From Sphingomonas sp. PR090111-T3T-6A (GTDB taxonomy: Bacteria > Pseudomonadota > Alphaproteobacteria > Sphingomonadales > Sphingomonadaceae): a stretch of 64,000 nt of DNA. The stretch is from contig NZ_AORL01000010.1 in assembly GCF_000383095.1 (NCBI RefSeq), positions 186,001 through 250,000 of the forward strand, read 5' to 3'. The notes beneath the pieces were generated by a model. That model had not been told where the DNA came from, made no database searches, and saw only the letters and a program-made list of their open reading frames with translations. The position numbers and the translations under genes were made by a program. The first letter of the stretch is position 1, and every line of letters starts with the position of its first letter. This document shows positions 18,744 through 30,683 of the stretch, one piece after another.

Positions 18744-19814
18744 ATGGTTAACGCCGCCCGGCGGCACCGGAGATTGCCCTTGCGACGCGCCCTGCTTTCC
18801 GTGTTCCTCGCACCGCTCCTGCTCTCTTCGCTGACCGCCGCCGCGCCGGCCCCGAAGCCCGCCGCCACCGCCGTCCGCACCTATGGCGCCCGGCTGGAGG
18901 GGTTCGACTATCCCTTCCCGGTCCACATGTTCCGCACGACGGCGCAGGGGCAGGCGGTCGAGATGGCCTATATGGAGCTGGCGCCGGCCAAGCCGAACGG
19001 ACGCACGATCGTGCTCCTCCACGGCAAGAATTTCTGCGGCGCGACCTGGGGCGACACCGCGCGCGTGCTGGCGGCGGCGGGCTATCGGGTGATCGTCCCG
19101 GATCAGATCGGCTTCTGCAAATCCTCCAAGCCCAGGGGCTTCCAATATAGCGTGCAGGGGCTGGCGACGCTTACCGAGGCGATGCTCCGCTCGCGCGGGG
19201 CGGGAAGGGTGACGCTGGTGGGGCACTCGATGGGCGGCCTGATCGCGATGCGGATGGCGATCGCCATGCCGCAGCTCGTGGACCAGATGGTGCTGGTCGA
19301 TCCGCTCGGTCTCGCCGACGGGCTGGCGCAGCGCGTGCCCTATATCTCCGTGGACCACGCCGCCGCGCTGGAGCGCAGGAAGACCGCCGCGACGATCCGG
19401 GCCGATCAGCGGGCTTCCTATTATCATGGCGGCTGGCGCGCCGATTATGATCGCTGGGCGGACATGCTGGCCGGCCTGTATGCGGGGCCGGGGCGCGAGG
19501 CGGTGATCGACGCACAGGCGCGCACCACCGAGATGATCGAGACGCAACCCGTCGCCAGCGAGTTCGCACGCATCACCGCGCCCACCGTGCTGATGGTGGG
19601 CACGCAGGACCGCAATCTGTTCGGCCGGGCCTGGGCGCCGGCCGAGGTGGCGAGCCAGATTCCCGACAACGCCACACTCGGCGACCGGGCGGCGGCGAAG
19701 ATGCGCCATGGCCGTTTCGTGCCGCTGCCGGGCCTCGGCCACGTGCCGCAGGTGGAAGACCCGGCGCGCTTTCAGGTGGCGCTGATTCAGGCGCTCAGCG
19801 GTGAGTTCGACTGA
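18744..19814 (+). CDS. Secreted alpha/beta hydrolase
   Basis: A 356-aa protein with a signal peptide (RRALLSVFLAPLLLSSLTAAAPA). The fold is clear: oxyanion-hole HGKNFCG, the nucleophile elbow GHSMGG with Ser162, an acid in GTQDRNLFG and the catalytic His in GLGHVPQVEDP. A helical lid region (residues 200-270) separates them. The closest general class is epoxide hydrolase/haloperoxidase-like alpha/beta hydrolases; substrate unknown. ATG 18744 is given, but TTG 18774 with CGGAG just before it would start directly at the signal peptide. No operon partner. Confidence 0.82.
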   Translation: MVNAARRHRRLPLRRALLSVFLAPLLLSSLTAAAPAPKPAATAVRTYGARLEGFDYPFPVHMFRTTAQGQAVEMAYMELAPAKPNGRTIVLLHGKNFCGATWGDTARVLAAAGYRVIVPDQIGFCKSSKPRGFQYSVQGLATLTEAMLRSRGAGRVTLVGHSMGGLIAMRMAIAMPQLVDQMVLVDPLGLADGLAQRVPYISVDHAAALERRKTAATIRADQRASYYHGGWRADYDRWADMLAGLYAGPGREAVIDAQARTTEMIETQPVASEFARITAPTVLMVGTQDRNLFGRAWAPAEVASQIPDNATLGDRAAAKMRHGRFVPLPGLGHVPQVEDPARFQVALIQALSGEFD

Positions 19815-19851
19815 GGCTTCGCCGCGCCCGCAGGGAAGGGCCGGAGTCCGG

Positions 19852-19880
19852 TTGACCGCGTAAGACTCCCTCGCTATAGG
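19852..19880 (+). promoter_or_regulatory. Sigma-70-type promoter for the str operon
   Basis: TTGACC at 19852-19857, an exact 17-nt spacer, and TATAGG at 19875-19880. This is a near-consensus housekeeping promoter about 180 nt upstream of rpsL, in the 245-nt gap after the hydrolase gene. Nothing else promoter-like stands out in that gap. Confidence 0.75.
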
Positions 19881-20059
19881 CGCCGCTCGCTCCGGGCCAT
19901 TGGTCACGGCCATGACTCGTGGGCGAACGCTTGAACATTGCCGATGCGTGGACGGGCTCAGGCGGGTCTCATGGCCCCCGGAGCCTTCGTGCTTTCCAGC
20001 ATGACCCACGTGCGCAGTCCGGGCACGGCAAAGTAACCATTTGAAAGGTGAAGGCTTCA

Positions 20060-20431
20060 ATGCCGACGATCAACCAGCTGGTCCGCAAGGGCCGCGAACC
20101 GCAGAAGGCCAAGTCCAAGGTTCCTGCGATGGAGCAGAACCCGCAGAAGCGCGGCGTCTGCACCCGTGTCTACACGACGACCCCGAAGAAGCCGAACTCG
20201 GCTCTGCGCAAGGTGGCCAAGGTTCGCCTGACCAACCAGCGCGAAGTCATCAGCTACATCCCGGGCGAAGGCCACAACCTCCAGGAGCACTCGGTGGTGC
20301 TGATCCGTGGCGGCCGTGTGCGCGATCTTCCCGGCGTTCGTTACCACGTCCTGCGCGGCGTGCTCGATACGCAGGGTGTCAAGGACCGCAAGCAGTCGCG
20401 CTCCAAGTACGGTGCGAAGCGCCCGAAGTAA
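20060..20431 (+). CDS. rpsL: 30S ribosomal protein S12
   Basis: Decoding-centre protein of the 30S subunit. It is 123 aa beginning [12 protein letters not shown], with the decoding loops [17 protein letters not shown] and [13 protein letters not shown]. These regions carry the usual streptomycin-resistance positions; K in PKKPNS and K/R in later loops appear wild type. ATG 20060 is used, since an in-frame ATG at 20048 would add four residues absent from S12. First gene of the str operon, after a strong promoter. Confidence 0.98.
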   Translation: MPTINQLVRKGREPQKAKSKVPAMEQNPQKRGVCTRVYTTTPKKPNSALRKVAKVRLTNQREVISYIPGEGHNLQEHSVVLIRGGRVRDLPGVRYHVLRGVLDTQGVKDRKQSRSKYGAKRPK

Positions 20432-20476
20432 TTCGGCTGCGCTCCCCCTTACGCTCAGATCAGAAGGTAGACACAA

Positions 20477-20947
20477 ATGTCCCGTCGTCGTCGCCCCGAG
20501 AAGCGCGAGATCCTGCCGGACCCGAAGTTCGGTGATATCGTCCTCTCCAAGTTCATGAATTCGGTCATGCTGGACGGCAAGAAGGCCGTCGCCGAAGGCA
20601 TCCTCTATTCCGCTCTCGACACCATCGAGGCGCGCGCCAAGCGTGACCCGATCCAGGTGTTCCACGATGCGCTGGCCAACGTGAAGCCGGGCATCGAGGT
20701 CCGCAGCCGCCGCGTCGGCGGTGCGACCTATCAGGTTCCGGTCGAGGTTCGTCCGGAGCGTGCGCAGGCGCTTGCAATCCGCTGGCTCATCTCGGCGGCC
20801 CGTGCCCGTTCGGAGCACACCATGGACGCCCGCCTCTCGGCCGAGCTGATGGACGCCGCCAACAACCGCGGCAATGCCGTGAAGAAGCGCGAAGACACGC
20901 ACCGCATGGCGGAAGCGAACCGCGCCTTCTCGCACTACCGCTGGTAA
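20477..20947 (+). CDS. rpsG: 30S ribosomal protein S7
   Basis: Nucleates assembly of the 30S head and lines the exit site. It is 156 aa beginning [19 protein letters not shown], with [14 protein letters not shown] and a C-terminal [12 protein letters not shown], standard S7. It lies 45 nt after rpsL and 87 nt before fusA within the str operon. In E. coli S7 represses its own operon by binding this rpsL-rpsG spacer; no obvious conserved structure was made out here. Confidence 0.98.
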   Translation: MSRRRRPEKREILPDPKFGDIVLSKFMNSVMLDGKKAVAEGILYSALDTIEARAKRDPIQVFHDALANVKPGIEVRSRRVGGATYQVPVEVRPERAQALAIRWLISAARARSEHTMDARLSAELMDAANNRGNAVKKREDTHRMAEANRAFSHYRW

Positions 20948-21034
20948 TTGCGAAGCGACTCGAAAGAGTCACACTTCGTTCCCATATCGTCGGGGCAAGG
21001 CCATCGGCCTTCCCCGACATCGGAGTTTAAGATC

Positions 21035-23128
<2,094 letters not shown>

Positions 23129-23204
23129 CGCCAAAACATTGGCTATGGGGCTCGCCGCTTCAGACGGCGAGTCCGCTGAGAGATTCGAAAGAAGGTAGGA
23201 CAAA

Positions 23205-24395
23205 ATGGCGAAAGCGAAGTTCGAGCGGACCAAGCCGCACTGCAACATCGGCACCATCGGCCACGTCGACCATGGCAAGACGTCGCTGACGGCTGCCATC
23301 ACCAAGGTGCTGGCCGAGACCGGCGGCGCGACGTTCGTTGACTACGCCAACATCGACAAGGCGCCGGAAGAGCGCGAGCGCGGCATCACCATCTCGACCG
23401 CGCACGTCGAGTATGAGACCGAGCAGCGCCACTATGCGCACGTCGACTGCCCCGGCCACGCCGATTATGTGAAGAACATGATCACCGGCGCCGCGCAGAT
23501 GGACGGCGCGATCCTCGTCGTGTCGGCGACCGACGGCCCGATGCCGCAGACCCGTGAGCACATCCTGCTCGCCCGTCAGGTCGGCGTGCCGGCGCTCGTC
23601 GTGTTCATGAACAAGGTCGACCTCGTCGACGACGCCGAGATCCTGGAGCTCGTCGAGCTCGAGATTCGCGAGCTGCTCTCGAAGTACGAGTTCCCGGGCG
23701 ACGATATTCCGATCGTCAAGGGCTCGGCCGTGAAGGCGCTCGACGGTTCGGACGACACCATCGGCAAGAACGCCGTGCTCGAGCTGATGGCGCAGGTTGA
23801 CGCATACATCCCGCAGCCGGAGCGTCCGCTCGACAAGACCTTCCTGATGCCGATCGAAGACGTGTTCTCGATCTCGGGCCGCGGCACCGTGGTGACCGGC
23901 CGCGTCGAGACCGGCATCGTCAAGGTGGGCGAGGAAGTCGAGATCGTCGGCATCCACGACACCCGCAAGACGACCGTCACGGGCGTCGAGATGTTCCGCA
24001 AGCTGCTCGATCAGGGCCAGGCCGGCGACAACATCGGCGCGCTGCTCCGCGGCGTGGGCCGTGAAGAGGTCGAGCGTGGTCAGGTTCTGGCCAAGCCGGG
24101 CTCGATCACCCCGCACACCGAGTTCAAGGCCGAGGTGTACGTGCTGTCGAAGGACGAGGGTGGCCGTCACACGCCGTTCTTCGCCAACTATCGTCCGCAG
24201 TTCTACTTCCGCACGACCGACGTGACCGGCACCGTCGAGCTGCCCGAGGGCACCGAGATGGTCATGCCGGGTGACAACGTCTCGATCGGCGTCAAGCTGA
24301 TCGCGCCGATCGCGATGGACCAGGGCCTCCGTTTCGCTATCCGTGAGGGTGGCCGTACGGTTGGCGCCGGCGTCGTCGGCACGATCACGAAGTAA
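23205..24395 (+). CDS. tuf: Elongation factor Tu
   Basis: GTPase delivering aminoacyl-tRNA to the ribosome. It is 396 aa, with G1 GHVDHGKT near residue 18, RGITIST switch [25 protein letters not shown], and the tRNA-binding domains II and III ending [12 protein letters not shown]. It follows fusA by 76 nt with a GAAGGTAGGA-type RBS. A strong intrinsic terminator begins 9 nt after its stop. Whether a second tuf copy exists cannot be seen from here. Confidence 0.98.
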   Translation: MAKAKFERTKPHCNIGTIGHVDHGKTSLTAAITKVLAETGGATFVDYANIDKAPEERERGITISTAHVEYETEQRHYAHVDCPGHADYVKNMITGAAQMDGAILVVSATDGPMPQTREHILLARQVGVPALVVFMNKVDLVDDAEILELVELEIRELLSKYEFPGDDIPIVKGSAVKALDGSDDTIGKNAVLELMAQVDAYIPQPERPLDKTFLMPIEDVFSISGRGTVVTGRVETGIVKVGEEVEIVGIHDTRKTTVTGVEMFRKLLDQGQAGDNIGALLRGVGREEVERGQVLAKPGSITPHTEFKAEVYVLSKDEGGRHTPFFANYRPQFYFRTTDVTGTVELPEGTEMVMPGDNVSIGVKLIAPIAMDQGLRFAIREGGRTVGAGVVGTITK

Positions 24396-24404
24396 TTGGT
24401 TACC

Positions 24405-24450
24405 GGCCGCCCGGCCTCTTTCGAGGGGCCGGGCGGCCACTTTTGTTTGC
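24405..24450 (+). terminator. Strong intrinsic terminator after tuf
   Basis: Perfect 12-bp stem GGCCGCCCGGCC (24405-24416) and GGCCGGGCGGCC (24427-24438) around a 10-nt loop, followed by ACTTTTGTTT. It separates the str operon from rpsJ, so rpsJ probably depends on its own promoter or on read-through. Confidence 0.88.
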
Positions 24451-24505
24451 CCCGTGTAACGCCCGAACGGGCAGGGGGCTTGGCTCTTTCGCATCGGTGA
24501 TGGAC

Positions 24506-24817
24506 ATGGACACGCAGAACATTCGTATTCGTCTGAAGGGCTTCGACCATCGAGTGCTCGATCAGGCGACCGGCGAGATCGCCGACACCGCCCGCCGCAC
24601 GGGCGCTCTCATTCGCGGTCCGATTCCGCTGCCGACGCACGTCGACAAGTTCACGGTCAACCGTGGCCCGCACATCGACAAGAAGTCGCGCGAGCAGTTC
24701 GAGGTCCGCACCTACAAGCGCCTCCTGGACATCGTGCAGCCTACCCCGCAGACCGTCGACGCTCTCATGAAGCTCGATCTTGCAGCGGGTGTTGCGGTTG
24801 AGATCAAACTCGCCTAA
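24506..24817 (+). CDS. rpsJ: 30S ribosomal protein S10
   Basis: Small 30S head protein, also the NusE antitermination partner. It is 103 aa starting [19 protein letters not shown], with [24 protein letters not shown], the canonical loop. ATG 24506 matches family length; ATG 24500 is two codons earlier. It sits between the tuf terminator and an unusually long 295-nt spacer before rplC, so it may be transcribed partly apart from the rest of the S10 operon. Confidence 0.97.
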   Translation: MDTQNIRIRLKGFDHRVLDQATGEIADTARRTGALIRGPIPLPTHVDKFTVNRGPHIDKKSREQFEVRTYKRLLDIVQPTPQTVDALMKLDLAAGVAVEIKLA

Positions 24818-25036
24818 AGGGCGTGCACCGCGCGGGACGAATCGTCTCGCGCGGAGTCGTTTCCCGTTCTGCTGAACGGTCGAGACGGGTGAAAAGCTAA
24901 GGGATACCGAACGGCGTATCTCCCCGGTTTTGCCGGGTTGCCGTTGTCCTGGTCCCCGCCTTTCATGGATCGGTGCGTGCAGCGCCGTTGTGTGAAAACC
25001 GAGCCCGGGGCGGGGGCATGGCTTGAGTGGGCTGGA
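24818..25036 (+). promoter_or_regulatory. Structured rpsJ-rplC spacer, candidate leader RNA
   Basis: Gene-free stretch rich in self-complementary segments. H1 is a stem of about 11 bp (one G-U pair) between 24828-24838 and 24844-24854. H2 is CCGTTC-tgct-GAACGG at 24864-24879. H3 is a nested element, with AACGGC (24910-24915) pairing GCCGTT (24940-24945) around CCCGG-ttttg-CCGGG (24923-24937). The spacer ends in a terminator and a further hairpin before the rplC RBS. I recognise no Rfam family in it. Leader function is inferred from structure and position. Confidence 0.5.
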
Positions 25037-25063
25037 GGTCCGTGGGCAGCCACGGGCCTTTTT
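25037..25063 (+). terminator. Intrinsic terminator or attenuator 50 nt before rplC
   Basis: A 9-bp stem (one T-G wobble), GGTCCGTGG at 25037-25045 with CCACGGGCC at 25050-25058, a GCAG loop and five Ts at 25059-25063. It lies in the leader of an essential operon. A second perfect 8-bp hairpin, GCTTCCGG-attt-CCGGAAGC (25073-25092), follows just before the GGAGA RBS of rplC. Either rplC has a promoter downstream, or this terminator is regulated (attenuation). Confidence 0.75.
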
Positions 25064-25112
25064 CGTTGGCACGCTTCCGGATTTCCGGAAGCCTCTGTTT
25101 GGAGAATTGATC

Positions 25113-25850
25113 ATGCGCACTGGCGTGATCGCGAAGAAGATGGGCATGACCCGGCTGTTTCAGGAGGACGGACGCCACGTGCCCGTCACCGTGCTTCAGC
25201 TTGAGAATGTCCAGGTTGTTGCCCGTCGCGAGACGGACCGTGACGGCTATACGGCCGTTCAGCTTGGTGCGGGCAGCGCCAAGGCGAAGAATCTCACGAA
25301 GCCCGAGCGTGGCCACTTCGGCAAGGCCGAGGTCGAGCCCAAGGCGGTCGTCGCTGAGTTCCGCGTGACCGAGGAAAACCTCCTCGACGTCGGCGCGGAA
25401 ATCTCGGCCGATCACTATGTCGCCGGGCAGCTCGTCGATATCCAGGGTCGTACCCAGGGTAAGGGTTTCGCCGGTGCCATGAAGCGCTGGAACTTCGGTG
25501 GTCTGCGCGCCACCCACGGCGTGTCCGTGTCGCACCGTTCGCACGGTTCGACGGGTAACCGCCAGGATCCGGGCCGCGTCTTCAAGAACAAGAAGATGGC
25601 CGGTCACATGGGCGACCGCAACCGCACCCAGCAGAACCTCGAGATCGTGCGCACCGACGCCGAGCGCGGCCTGCTCTTCGTCAAGGGCTCGGTGCCCGGC
25701 TCGAAGGGCGGCTGGCTGTTCGTGAAGGACGCCGTCAAGGTGAAGCTCCCCGAGGGTGTTCCGTTCCCGGCCGCGCTGCGTAGCAACGCTGCCAACGTCG
25801 ATGCGCAGGTGGCGGAAGCCCCGGCCGCCGGCGAGAGCCAGGAGGGCTGA
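25113..25850 (+). CDS. rplC: 50S ribosomal protein L3
   Basis: Early-assembly 50S protein near the peptidyl-transferase centre. It is 245 aa starting [19 protein letters not shown], with the long loop [20 protein letters not shown] and a glutamine-methylation-type GNRQDPG segment. The C-terminal tail [12 protein letters not shown] is Ala/Glu-rich, as in other alphaproteobacteria. ATG 25113 has GGAGA 7 nt upstream; the longer in-frame extension reads through the terminator and is rejected. Confidence 0.97.
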   Translation: MRTGVIAKKMGMTRLFQEDGRHVPVTVLQLENVQVVARRETDRDGYTAVQLGAGSAKAKNLTKPERGHFGKAEVEPKAVVAEFRVTEENLLDVGAEISADHYVAGQLVDIQGRTQGKGFAGAMKRWNFGGLRATHGVSVSHRSHGSTGNRQDPGRVFKNKKMAGHMGDRNRTQQNLEIVRTDAERGLLFVKGSVPGSKGGWLFVKDAVKVKLPEGVPFPAALRSNAANVDAQVAEAPAAGESQEG

Positions 25851-25855
25851 GCGCC

Positions 25856-26482
25856 ATGAAGTTCGAAGTGAAGACGCTCGCCGCCGGCGCCGCCGGTGAG
25901 ATCGAGCTGAACGATGCGGTGTTCGGCCTCGAGCCGCGCGCCGACATCCTGCACCGCGTCGTCACCTGGCAGCTCGAGAAGCGTCGCGGCACCGCCCGCG
26001 GCACCCGCGAGCGCGCCGACGTCGCCCGTTCGGGCAAGAAGCTGGGCAACCAGAAGGGCGGCGGTGCCGCTCGTCACGGTGATCGCCGCGCCCCCGTCTT
26101 CATCGGCGGTGGTAAGGCTCACGGCGCCCGCGTGCGTGACTTCAACCCGTCGCTGAACAAGAAGGTTCGCGCGATGGGCCTGAAGATGGCGCTGTCGTCG
26201 AAGGTCAAGGACGGTTCGCTGATCGTCGTTGACGCGCTCGACGTCGCCGAGGGCAAGACCAAGGTGCTCGCGAACCTGTTCGCGGCGCTCGGTGTCGGCG
26301 TGAAGACGCTCGTCATCGACGGCGAGGCGCTGAACATCTCGTTCGCCCATGCTTCGTCCAACCTCGTCGGTGTGGACCTGCTGCCTGCGATCGGCGCCAA
26401 TGTGTACGACATCCTGAAGGCCGATACGCTCGTTCTGACGCGCGCCGCGGTCGAGAAGCTGGAGGCGCGCTTCAATGGCTAA
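25856..26482 (+). CDS. rplD: 50S ribosomal protein L4
   Basis: Lines the nascent-chain exit tunnel; in E. coli it also represses the S10 operon by binding its leader. It is 208 aa, with the tunnel loop [26 protein letters not shown]-like region ([20 protein letters not shown]) and [20 protein letters not shown]. It begins 5 nt after rplC and overlaps rplW by 8 bp. Given the structured spacer before rplC, an L4-dependent control here would be a natural hypothesis. Confidence 0.97.
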   Translation: MKFEVKTLAAGAAGEIELNDAVFGLEPRADILHRVVTWQLEKRRGTARGTRERADVARSGKKLGNQKGGGAARHGDRRAPVFIGGGKAHGARVRDFNPSLNKKVRAMGLKMALSSKVKDGSLIVVDALDVAEGKTKVLANLFAALGVGVKTLVIDGEALNISFAHASSNLVGVDLLPAIGANVYDILKADTLVLTRAAVEKLEARFNG

Positions 26483-26792
26483 GAAGCAGGAGCAGGGCGC
26501 GATCGACATCCGTCACTATGACGTGATCGTCGGCCCGCACATCACCGAGAAGTCCACGCTCGTGTCCGAGCACAACGCCGTTGTGTTCAAGGTTGCGGGC
26601 GACGCCACGAAGCCGGCCATCAAGGCCGCCGTCGAGGCGCTGTTCAACGTCACGGTGACGGGCGTGAACACGATGGTCGTCAAGGGCAAGACCAAGCGCT
26701 GGAAGGGTGCTCCCTACAAGCGTTCGGACGTGAAGAAGGCGATTGTGACGCTGGCCGAGGGCCAGTCGATCGACGTCACGACGGGGATCTGA
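26475..26792 (+). CDS. rplW: 50S ribosomal protein L23
   Basis: Exit-tunnel protein and docking site for trigger factor and SRP. It is 105 aa, with [40 protein letters not shown] and [20 protein letters not shown]. The start lies inside the last codons of rplD (8-bp overlap) and the stop is 4 nt before rplB. Confidence 0.97.
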   Translation: MAKKQEQGAIDIRHYDVIVGPHITEKSTLVSEHNAVVFKVAGDATKPAIKAAVEALFNVTVTGVNTMVVKGKTKRWKGAPYKRSDVKKAIVTLAEGQSIDVTTGI

Positions 26793-26796
26793 GACG

Positions 26797-27633
26797 ATGG
26801 CGCTCAAGCATTATAACCCCACCTCGCCGGCGCGCCGCGGCCTCATCCTCGTGGATCGCTCGGCGCTCCACAAGGGCAAGCCGGTCAAGGCGCTCACCGA
26901 GGGCCTGCGCAAGTCGGGTGGTCGCAACAACATGGGCCACGCCACTGCGCGCGGCATCGCGGGCGGTCACAAGCAGAAGTATCGTATTGTCGACTTCAAG
27001 CGTCGCAAGTTCGATGCTCCGGCGACCGTCGAGCGTCTCGAGTACGACCCCAACCGTTCGGCCTTCATCGCTCTGGTGAAGTATGAGGACGGCGAGCTGG
27101 CGTACATCCTGGCGCCGCAGCGTCTCGCTCCGGGCGACGTCGTCGTCTCGGGCAAGAAGACTGACGTGAAGCCGGGCAACGCGATGGAAATCGGCCAGAC
27201 CCCGGTCGGCACGATCGTCCACAATGTCGAGCTGAAGCCCGGCAAGGGTGGTCAGATTGCGCGCGCCGCCGGCACCTATGTGCAGGTGGTGGGCCGTGAT
27301 CGCGGCATGGTGATCGTTCGCCTGAACTCGGGCGAGCAGCGCTTCATCCGCTCGGACTGCATGTGCACGGTGGGTGCGGTGTCGAACCCCGACAACGGCA
27401 ACACCAACCTCGCGAAGGCGGGTCGCAACCGTTGGCTCGGCTATCGTCCGCTCACCCGCGGCGTTGCCAAGAACCCGGTCGACCACCCGCACGGCGGTGG
27501 TGAAGGCCGCACCTCGGGCGGCCGTCATCCGGTCACCCCGTGGGGCAAGCCGACGAAGGGCGCCAAGACGCGTCACAACAAGGCGACGGACAAGATGATC
27601 ATCCGTAGCCGTCACGCGAAGAAGAAGAGGTAA
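26797..27633 (+). CDS. rplB: 50S ribosomal protein L2
   Basis: Core 50S protein needed for subunit association and peptidyl transfer. It is 278 aa, with [40 protein letters not shown] and [18 protein letters not shown], which contains the functionally critical His, and the basic tail [11 protein letters not shown]. Standard S10-operon position. Confidence 0.98.
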   Translation: MALKHYNPTSPARRGLILVDRSALHKGKPVKALTEGLRKSGGRNNMGHATARGIAGGHKQKYRIVDFKRRKFDAPATVERLEYDPNRSAFIALVKYEDGELAYILAPQRLAPGDVVVSGKKTDVKPGNAMEIGQTPVGTIVHNVELKPGKGGQIARAAGTYVQVVGRDRGMVIVRLNSGEQRFIRSDCMCTVGAVSNPDNGNTNLAKAGRNRWLGYRPLTRGVAKNPVDHPHGGGEGRTSGGRHPVTPWGKPTKGAKTRHNKATDKMIIRSRHAKKKR

Positions 27634-27638
27634 GCGAG

Positions 27639-27914
27639 ATGGCTCGTTCCGTCTGGAAAGGTCCGTTCGTCGACCTGCACCTTCTGAAGAAGGCGCAGAC
27701 CGCGCATGAGACCGGCGCCCGCGCTCCGATCAAGACCTGGTCGCGTCGTTCGACGATCCTCCCGGATTTCGTCGGCCTGACCTTCAACCTGTACAATGGC
27801 CGCAAGTTCGTGCCGATCACCGTCAACGAAGACATGGTCGGTCACAAGCTGGGTGAGTTCGCGCCGACGCGCTACTTCCCCGGTCACGCTGCCGACAAGA
27901 AGGGCAAGCGCTGA
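27639..27914 (+). CDS. rpsS: 30S ribosomal protein S19
   Basis: 30S head protein in complex with S13. It is 91 aa, with [40 protein letters not shown] and [22 protein letters not shown]. It starts 5 nt after rplB; its TGA overlaps the rplV ATG. Confidence 0.98.
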   Translation: MARSVWKGPFVDLHLLKKAQTAHETGARAPIKTWSRRSTILPDFVGLTFNLYNGRKFVPITVNEDMVGHKLGEFAPTRYFPGHAADKKGKR

Positions 27915-28291
27915 TGTCCAAGCCCGCATCCCCCCGCAAGGTCGGTGAGAAGGAGGCCCTTGCGGTCGCCACCTCCGTCCGTGGCAGCCCGTACAAGCTC
28001 AATCTTGTTGCCGGTCTCATCCGCAACAAGAAGGCCGGCGACGCGCTCAACATCCTCGCCTTCTCGACGAAGGCGATGGCTGTGGACGTCCGCAAGTGCC
28101 TCGCTTCCGCGATCGCCAACGCCGAGAACAATCACAATCTCGACGTGGACTCGCTGGTCGTGAAGGAAGCTTCGGTCGGCAAGGGCCTCGTGATGAAGCG
28201 CTTCGCCACCCGCGCCCGTGGTCGTTCGGCCCGGATCATCAAGCCGTTCTCGCGGCTGCGCATCGTCGTGCGCGAGCAGGAGGCCGAATAA
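27914..28291 (+). CDS. rplV: 50S ribosomal protein L22
   Basis: Tunnel-constriction protein; its beta-hairpin carries known macrolide-resistance positions. It is 125 aa, with [41 protein letters not shown] and the hairpin [20 protein letters not shown], then SRLRIVVRE. One-base overlaps join it to rpsS and rpsC. Confidence 0.97.
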   Translation: MSKPASPRKVGEKEALAVATSVRGSPYKLNLVAGLIRNKKAGDALNILAFSTKAMAVDVRKCLASAIANAENNHNLDVDSLVVKEASVGKGLVMKRFATRARGRSARIIKPFSRLRIVVREQEAE

Positions 28292-28986
28292 TGGGTCACA
28301 AGTCCAATCCGATCGGCATGCGCCTGCAGATCAACCGTACCTGGGACAGCCGCTGGTACGCTGATGGCGAGGAATATGGCCGGATGCTGCTGGAGGATCT
28401 CCGCATCCGCCAGCACATCTTCAAGTCGCTGCCGCAGGCCGCGATCTCGAAGGTCGTGATCGAGCGCCCGGCGAAGCTGTGCCGCATTTCGATCTACGCT
28501 GCTCGTCCCGGTGTCATCATCGGCAAGAAAGGCGCGGACATCGAGAAGCTGCGCAAGGCGCTGGGCAAGATGACCGGCGCCGACGTGAGCCTCAACATCG
28601 TCGAGATCCGCAAGCCGGAGATCGACTCGAAGCTCGTCGCGCAGTCGGTTGCGGATCAGCTGGAGCGCCGCGTGGCGTTCCGTCGCGCCATGAAGCGTGC
28701 GGTGCAGTCCGCTCTGCGTCTCGGCGCCGAGGGCATCCGCATCACCTGCGCCGGCCGTCTGGGCGGCGCGGAAATTGCGCGCACCGAGTGGTATCGTGAG
28801 GGCCGCGTGCCGCTCCATACGCTCCGCGCCAATATCGACTATGCCGAGGCCGAGGCGCACACCGCCTACGGTGTCTGCGGGATCAAGGTCTGGATCTTCA
28901 AGGGTGAGATCCTGGGTCATGATCCGCTCGCGCAGGATCGGCTGATGATGGAAGCTCAGACGTCCGGAGTTCGTCCGGCGCGCTGA
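28291..28986 (+). CDS. rpsC: 30S ribosomal protein S3
   Basis: mRNA-entry-channel protein with a KH domain. It is 231 aa, with [20 protein letters not shown], the KH motif [19 protein letters not shown], and [23 protein letters not shown] 28291 overlaps the rplV stop; the longer frame from 28096 is not used. Its stop codon lies within a hairpin (28982-29006). Confidence 0.97.
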   Translation: MGHKSNPIGMRLQINRTWDSRWYADGEEYGRMLLEDLRIRQHIFKSLPQAAISKVVIERPAKLCRISIYAARPGVIIGKKGADIEKLRKALGKMTGADVSLNIVEIRKPEIDSKLVAQSVADQLERRVAFRRAMKRAVQSALRLGAEGIRITCAGRLGGAEIARTEWYREGRVPLHTLRANIDYAEAEAHTAYGVCGIKVWIFKGEILGHDPLAQDRLMMEAQTSGVRPAR

Positions 28987-29036
28987 TCGGGGAAACCCCC
29001 ATCAGCTAGCCTGATCGACCGTCGTCACGGTGTCAG
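28982..29036 (+). other. Paired hairpins in the rpsC-rplP spacer
   Basis: The 64-nt rpsC-rplP spacer, the second-largest gap inside the S10 operon, can fold into two hairpins. GCTGAT-c-GGGG (28982-28992) pairs with CCCC-c-ATCAGC (28996-29006). CTGA/CCGT (29011-29022) pairs with ACGG/TCAG (29027-29036). There is no U-tract. These could be mRNA stability or protein-binding elements; function unknown. Confidence 0.35.
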
Positions 29037-29050
29037 AAGGTTAGAGAACA

Positions 29051-29488
29051 ATGCTGCAACCGAAGCGCACCAAGTTCCGCAAGGCGTTCAAGGGCCGTAT
29101 CCACGGCGACGCCAAGAGCGGAACTACGCTGAACCAGGGCGCCTATGGCCTCAAGGCTATGGAGCCCGAGCGGATCACCGCTCGCCAGATCGAGGCGGCT
29201 CGCCGCGCGATCACGCGCCACATCAAGCGCCAGGGCCGCCTGCACATCCGCATTTTCCCGGATGTGCCGGTGTCGTCCAAGCCCGCCGAAGTCCGCATGG
29301 GCTCGGGTAAGGGTGCCCCGGAATACTGGGTCGCCCGCGTCAAGCCGGGCCGTATCCTGTTCGAGCTGGAAGGCGTTGCCGGCCCGCTCGCGGCGGAGGC
29401 CTTCAGCCGCGCGGCTGAGAAGCTGCCGATCAAAGTGAAGGTCGTCGCCCGCCTCGGCGACACCAGCCACCTCGGTGGGGAGGCGTAA
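29051..29488 (+). CDS. rplP: 50S ribosomal protein L16
   Basis: Binds near the A-site and helps tRNA accommodation. It is 145 aa, with [38 protein letters not shown] and [20 protein letters not shown]; the Arg of the last block is the residue often hydroxylated in other bacteria. It begins after a 64-nt structured spacer, with AGAAGGTTAGAG upstream. Confidence 0.97.
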   Translation: MLQPKRTKFRKAFKGRIHGDAKSGTTLNQGAYGLKAMEPERITARQIEAARRAITRHIKRQGRLHIRIFPDVPVSSKPAEVRMGSGKGAPEYWVARVKPGRILFELEGVAGPLAAEAFSRAAEKLPIKVKVVARLGDTSHLGGEA

Positions 29489-29491
29489 GCC

Positions 29492-29695
29492 ATGGCGAAG
29501 AACGACGACATCAAGGTGGCGACTGACGACCAGCTCGCCACCCAGCTTGCAGAGCTGAAGCGCGAGCAGTTCAACCTGCGCTTCCAGGCCGCGACCGGCC
29601 AGCTCGAGAAGCCGAGCCGCGTGGCGGAGGTCCGCAAGACCATCGCCCGCATCAAGACCGCCCAGACGCAGCGTGCCGCTGCGGCCAAGGCCTGA
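29492..29695 (+). CDS. rpmC: 50S ribosomal protein L29
   Basis: Small helical protein at the tunnel exit next to L23. It is 67 aa, with [40 protein letters not shown], and an alanine-rich end. Three bases separate it from rplP. Confidence 0.96.
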   Translation: MAKNDDIKVATDDQLATQLAELKREQFNLRFQAATGQLEKPSRVAEVRKTIARIKTAQTQRAAAAKA

Positions 29696-29709
29696 AGGAG
29701 CAACCAGCC

Positions 29710-29982
29710 ATGCCGAAGCGCGTGCTGACCGGAACGGTGGTCTCCGATAAGACCGACAAGACCGTGGTTGTTTCCGTCGAGCGTCGTGTGAAGCACGAAC
29801 TCTACGGGAAGATCATCAAGCGGTCGAAGAAGTATCACGCTCATGATGAGGCGAACGAGTATCGCATCGGCGAGACCGTCCGCATCGAAGAGTGTGCTCC
29901 GATCTCGAAGCTCAAGACCTGGAAGGCGATCGGCCGCATCGGCGCTGCGATCACCACCCCGGTCCCCACCGACAACGCGTAA
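29710..29982 (+). CDS. rpsQ: 30S ribosomal protein S17
   Basis: Primary 16S rRNA-binding protein of the 30S body. It is 90 aa, with [40 protein letters not shown] and [23 protein letters not shown] precedes the ATG. Confidence 0.97.
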   Translation: MPKRVLTGTVVSDKTDKTVVVSVERRVKHELYGKIIKRSKKYHAHDEANEYRIGETVRIEECAPISKLKTWKAIGRIGAAITTPVPTDNA

Positions 29983-29997
29983 GGGGAGGACTGACAC

Positions 29998-30366
29998 ATG
30001 ATTCAGATGCAGTCCAACCTGGACGTCGCTGACAACTCGGGCGCCAAGCGCGTCCAGTGCATCAAGGTGCTCGGCGGCTCCAAGCGTCGTTTCGCGACCG
30101 TGGGCGACATCATCGTCGTCTCGATCAAGGAAGCGGCGCCGCGCGGCAAGGTCAAGAAGGGCGACGTTCACCGCGCGGTGATCGTCCGTACCGCGAAGGA
30201 CATCCATCGCGCTGACGGCTCGACCATCCGCTTCGACGGCAATGCCGCCGTCCTCGTCAACAAGAACGAGGAGCCGATCGGCACCCGTATCTTCGGCCCG
30301 GTTGTGCGCGAGCTCCGTGCCCGGAACCACATGAAGATCATCTCGCTCGCGCCTGAGGTGCTGTAA
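29998..30366 (+). CDS. rplN: 50S ribosomal protein L14
   Basis: Subunit-interface protein that forms bridge B8 and the docking site for RsfS. It is 122 aa starting [20 protein letters not shown], with [20 protein letters not shown] and the final [11 protein letters not shown]. The stop overlaps the rplX ATG by one base. Confidence 0.98.
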   Translation: MIQMQSNLDVADNSGAKRVQCIKVLGGSKRRFATVGDIIVVSIKEAAPRGKVKKGDVHRAVIVRTAKDIHRADGSTIRFDGNAAVLVNKNEEPIGTRIFGPVVRELRARNHMKIISLAPEVL

Positions 30367-30683
30367 TGAGCGCGTTGAAGATCAAGAAGGGCGACAAGGT
30401 CGTCGTCCTGTCCGGCAAGGACAAGGGCAAGACCGGCGAGGTCACCAAAGCTCTCCCGCAGGAGGGCAAGGTTGTCGTCGCCGGTGTGAACGTGGCGACC
30501 CGCCACCGCAAGCCGACCCAGGCGAACCCGCAGGGTGGCCTGGAGCGCATCGAAGCGCCTCTGCATGTCTCGAAGGTCGCGATCGCGACCGCCGATGGCA
30601 AGCCGACTCGCGTGCGCTTCGAGACGCAGGACGGCAAGAAGGTCCGCGTGGCCGTCAAGACCGGGGAGAAGATCGATGGCTGA
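30366..30683 (+). CDS. rplX: 50S ribosomal protein L24
   Basis: Assembly-initiating 50S protein with a KOW motif ([20 protein letters not shown]). It is 105 aa, with [20 protein letters not shown]. It overlaps rplN by 1 bp and rplE by 8 bp. Confidence 0.97.
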   Translation: MSALKIKKGDKVVVLSGKDKGKTGEVTKALPQEGKVVVAGVNVATRHRKPTQANPQGGLERIEAPLHVSKVAIATADGKPTRVRFETQDGKKVRVAVKTGEKIDG

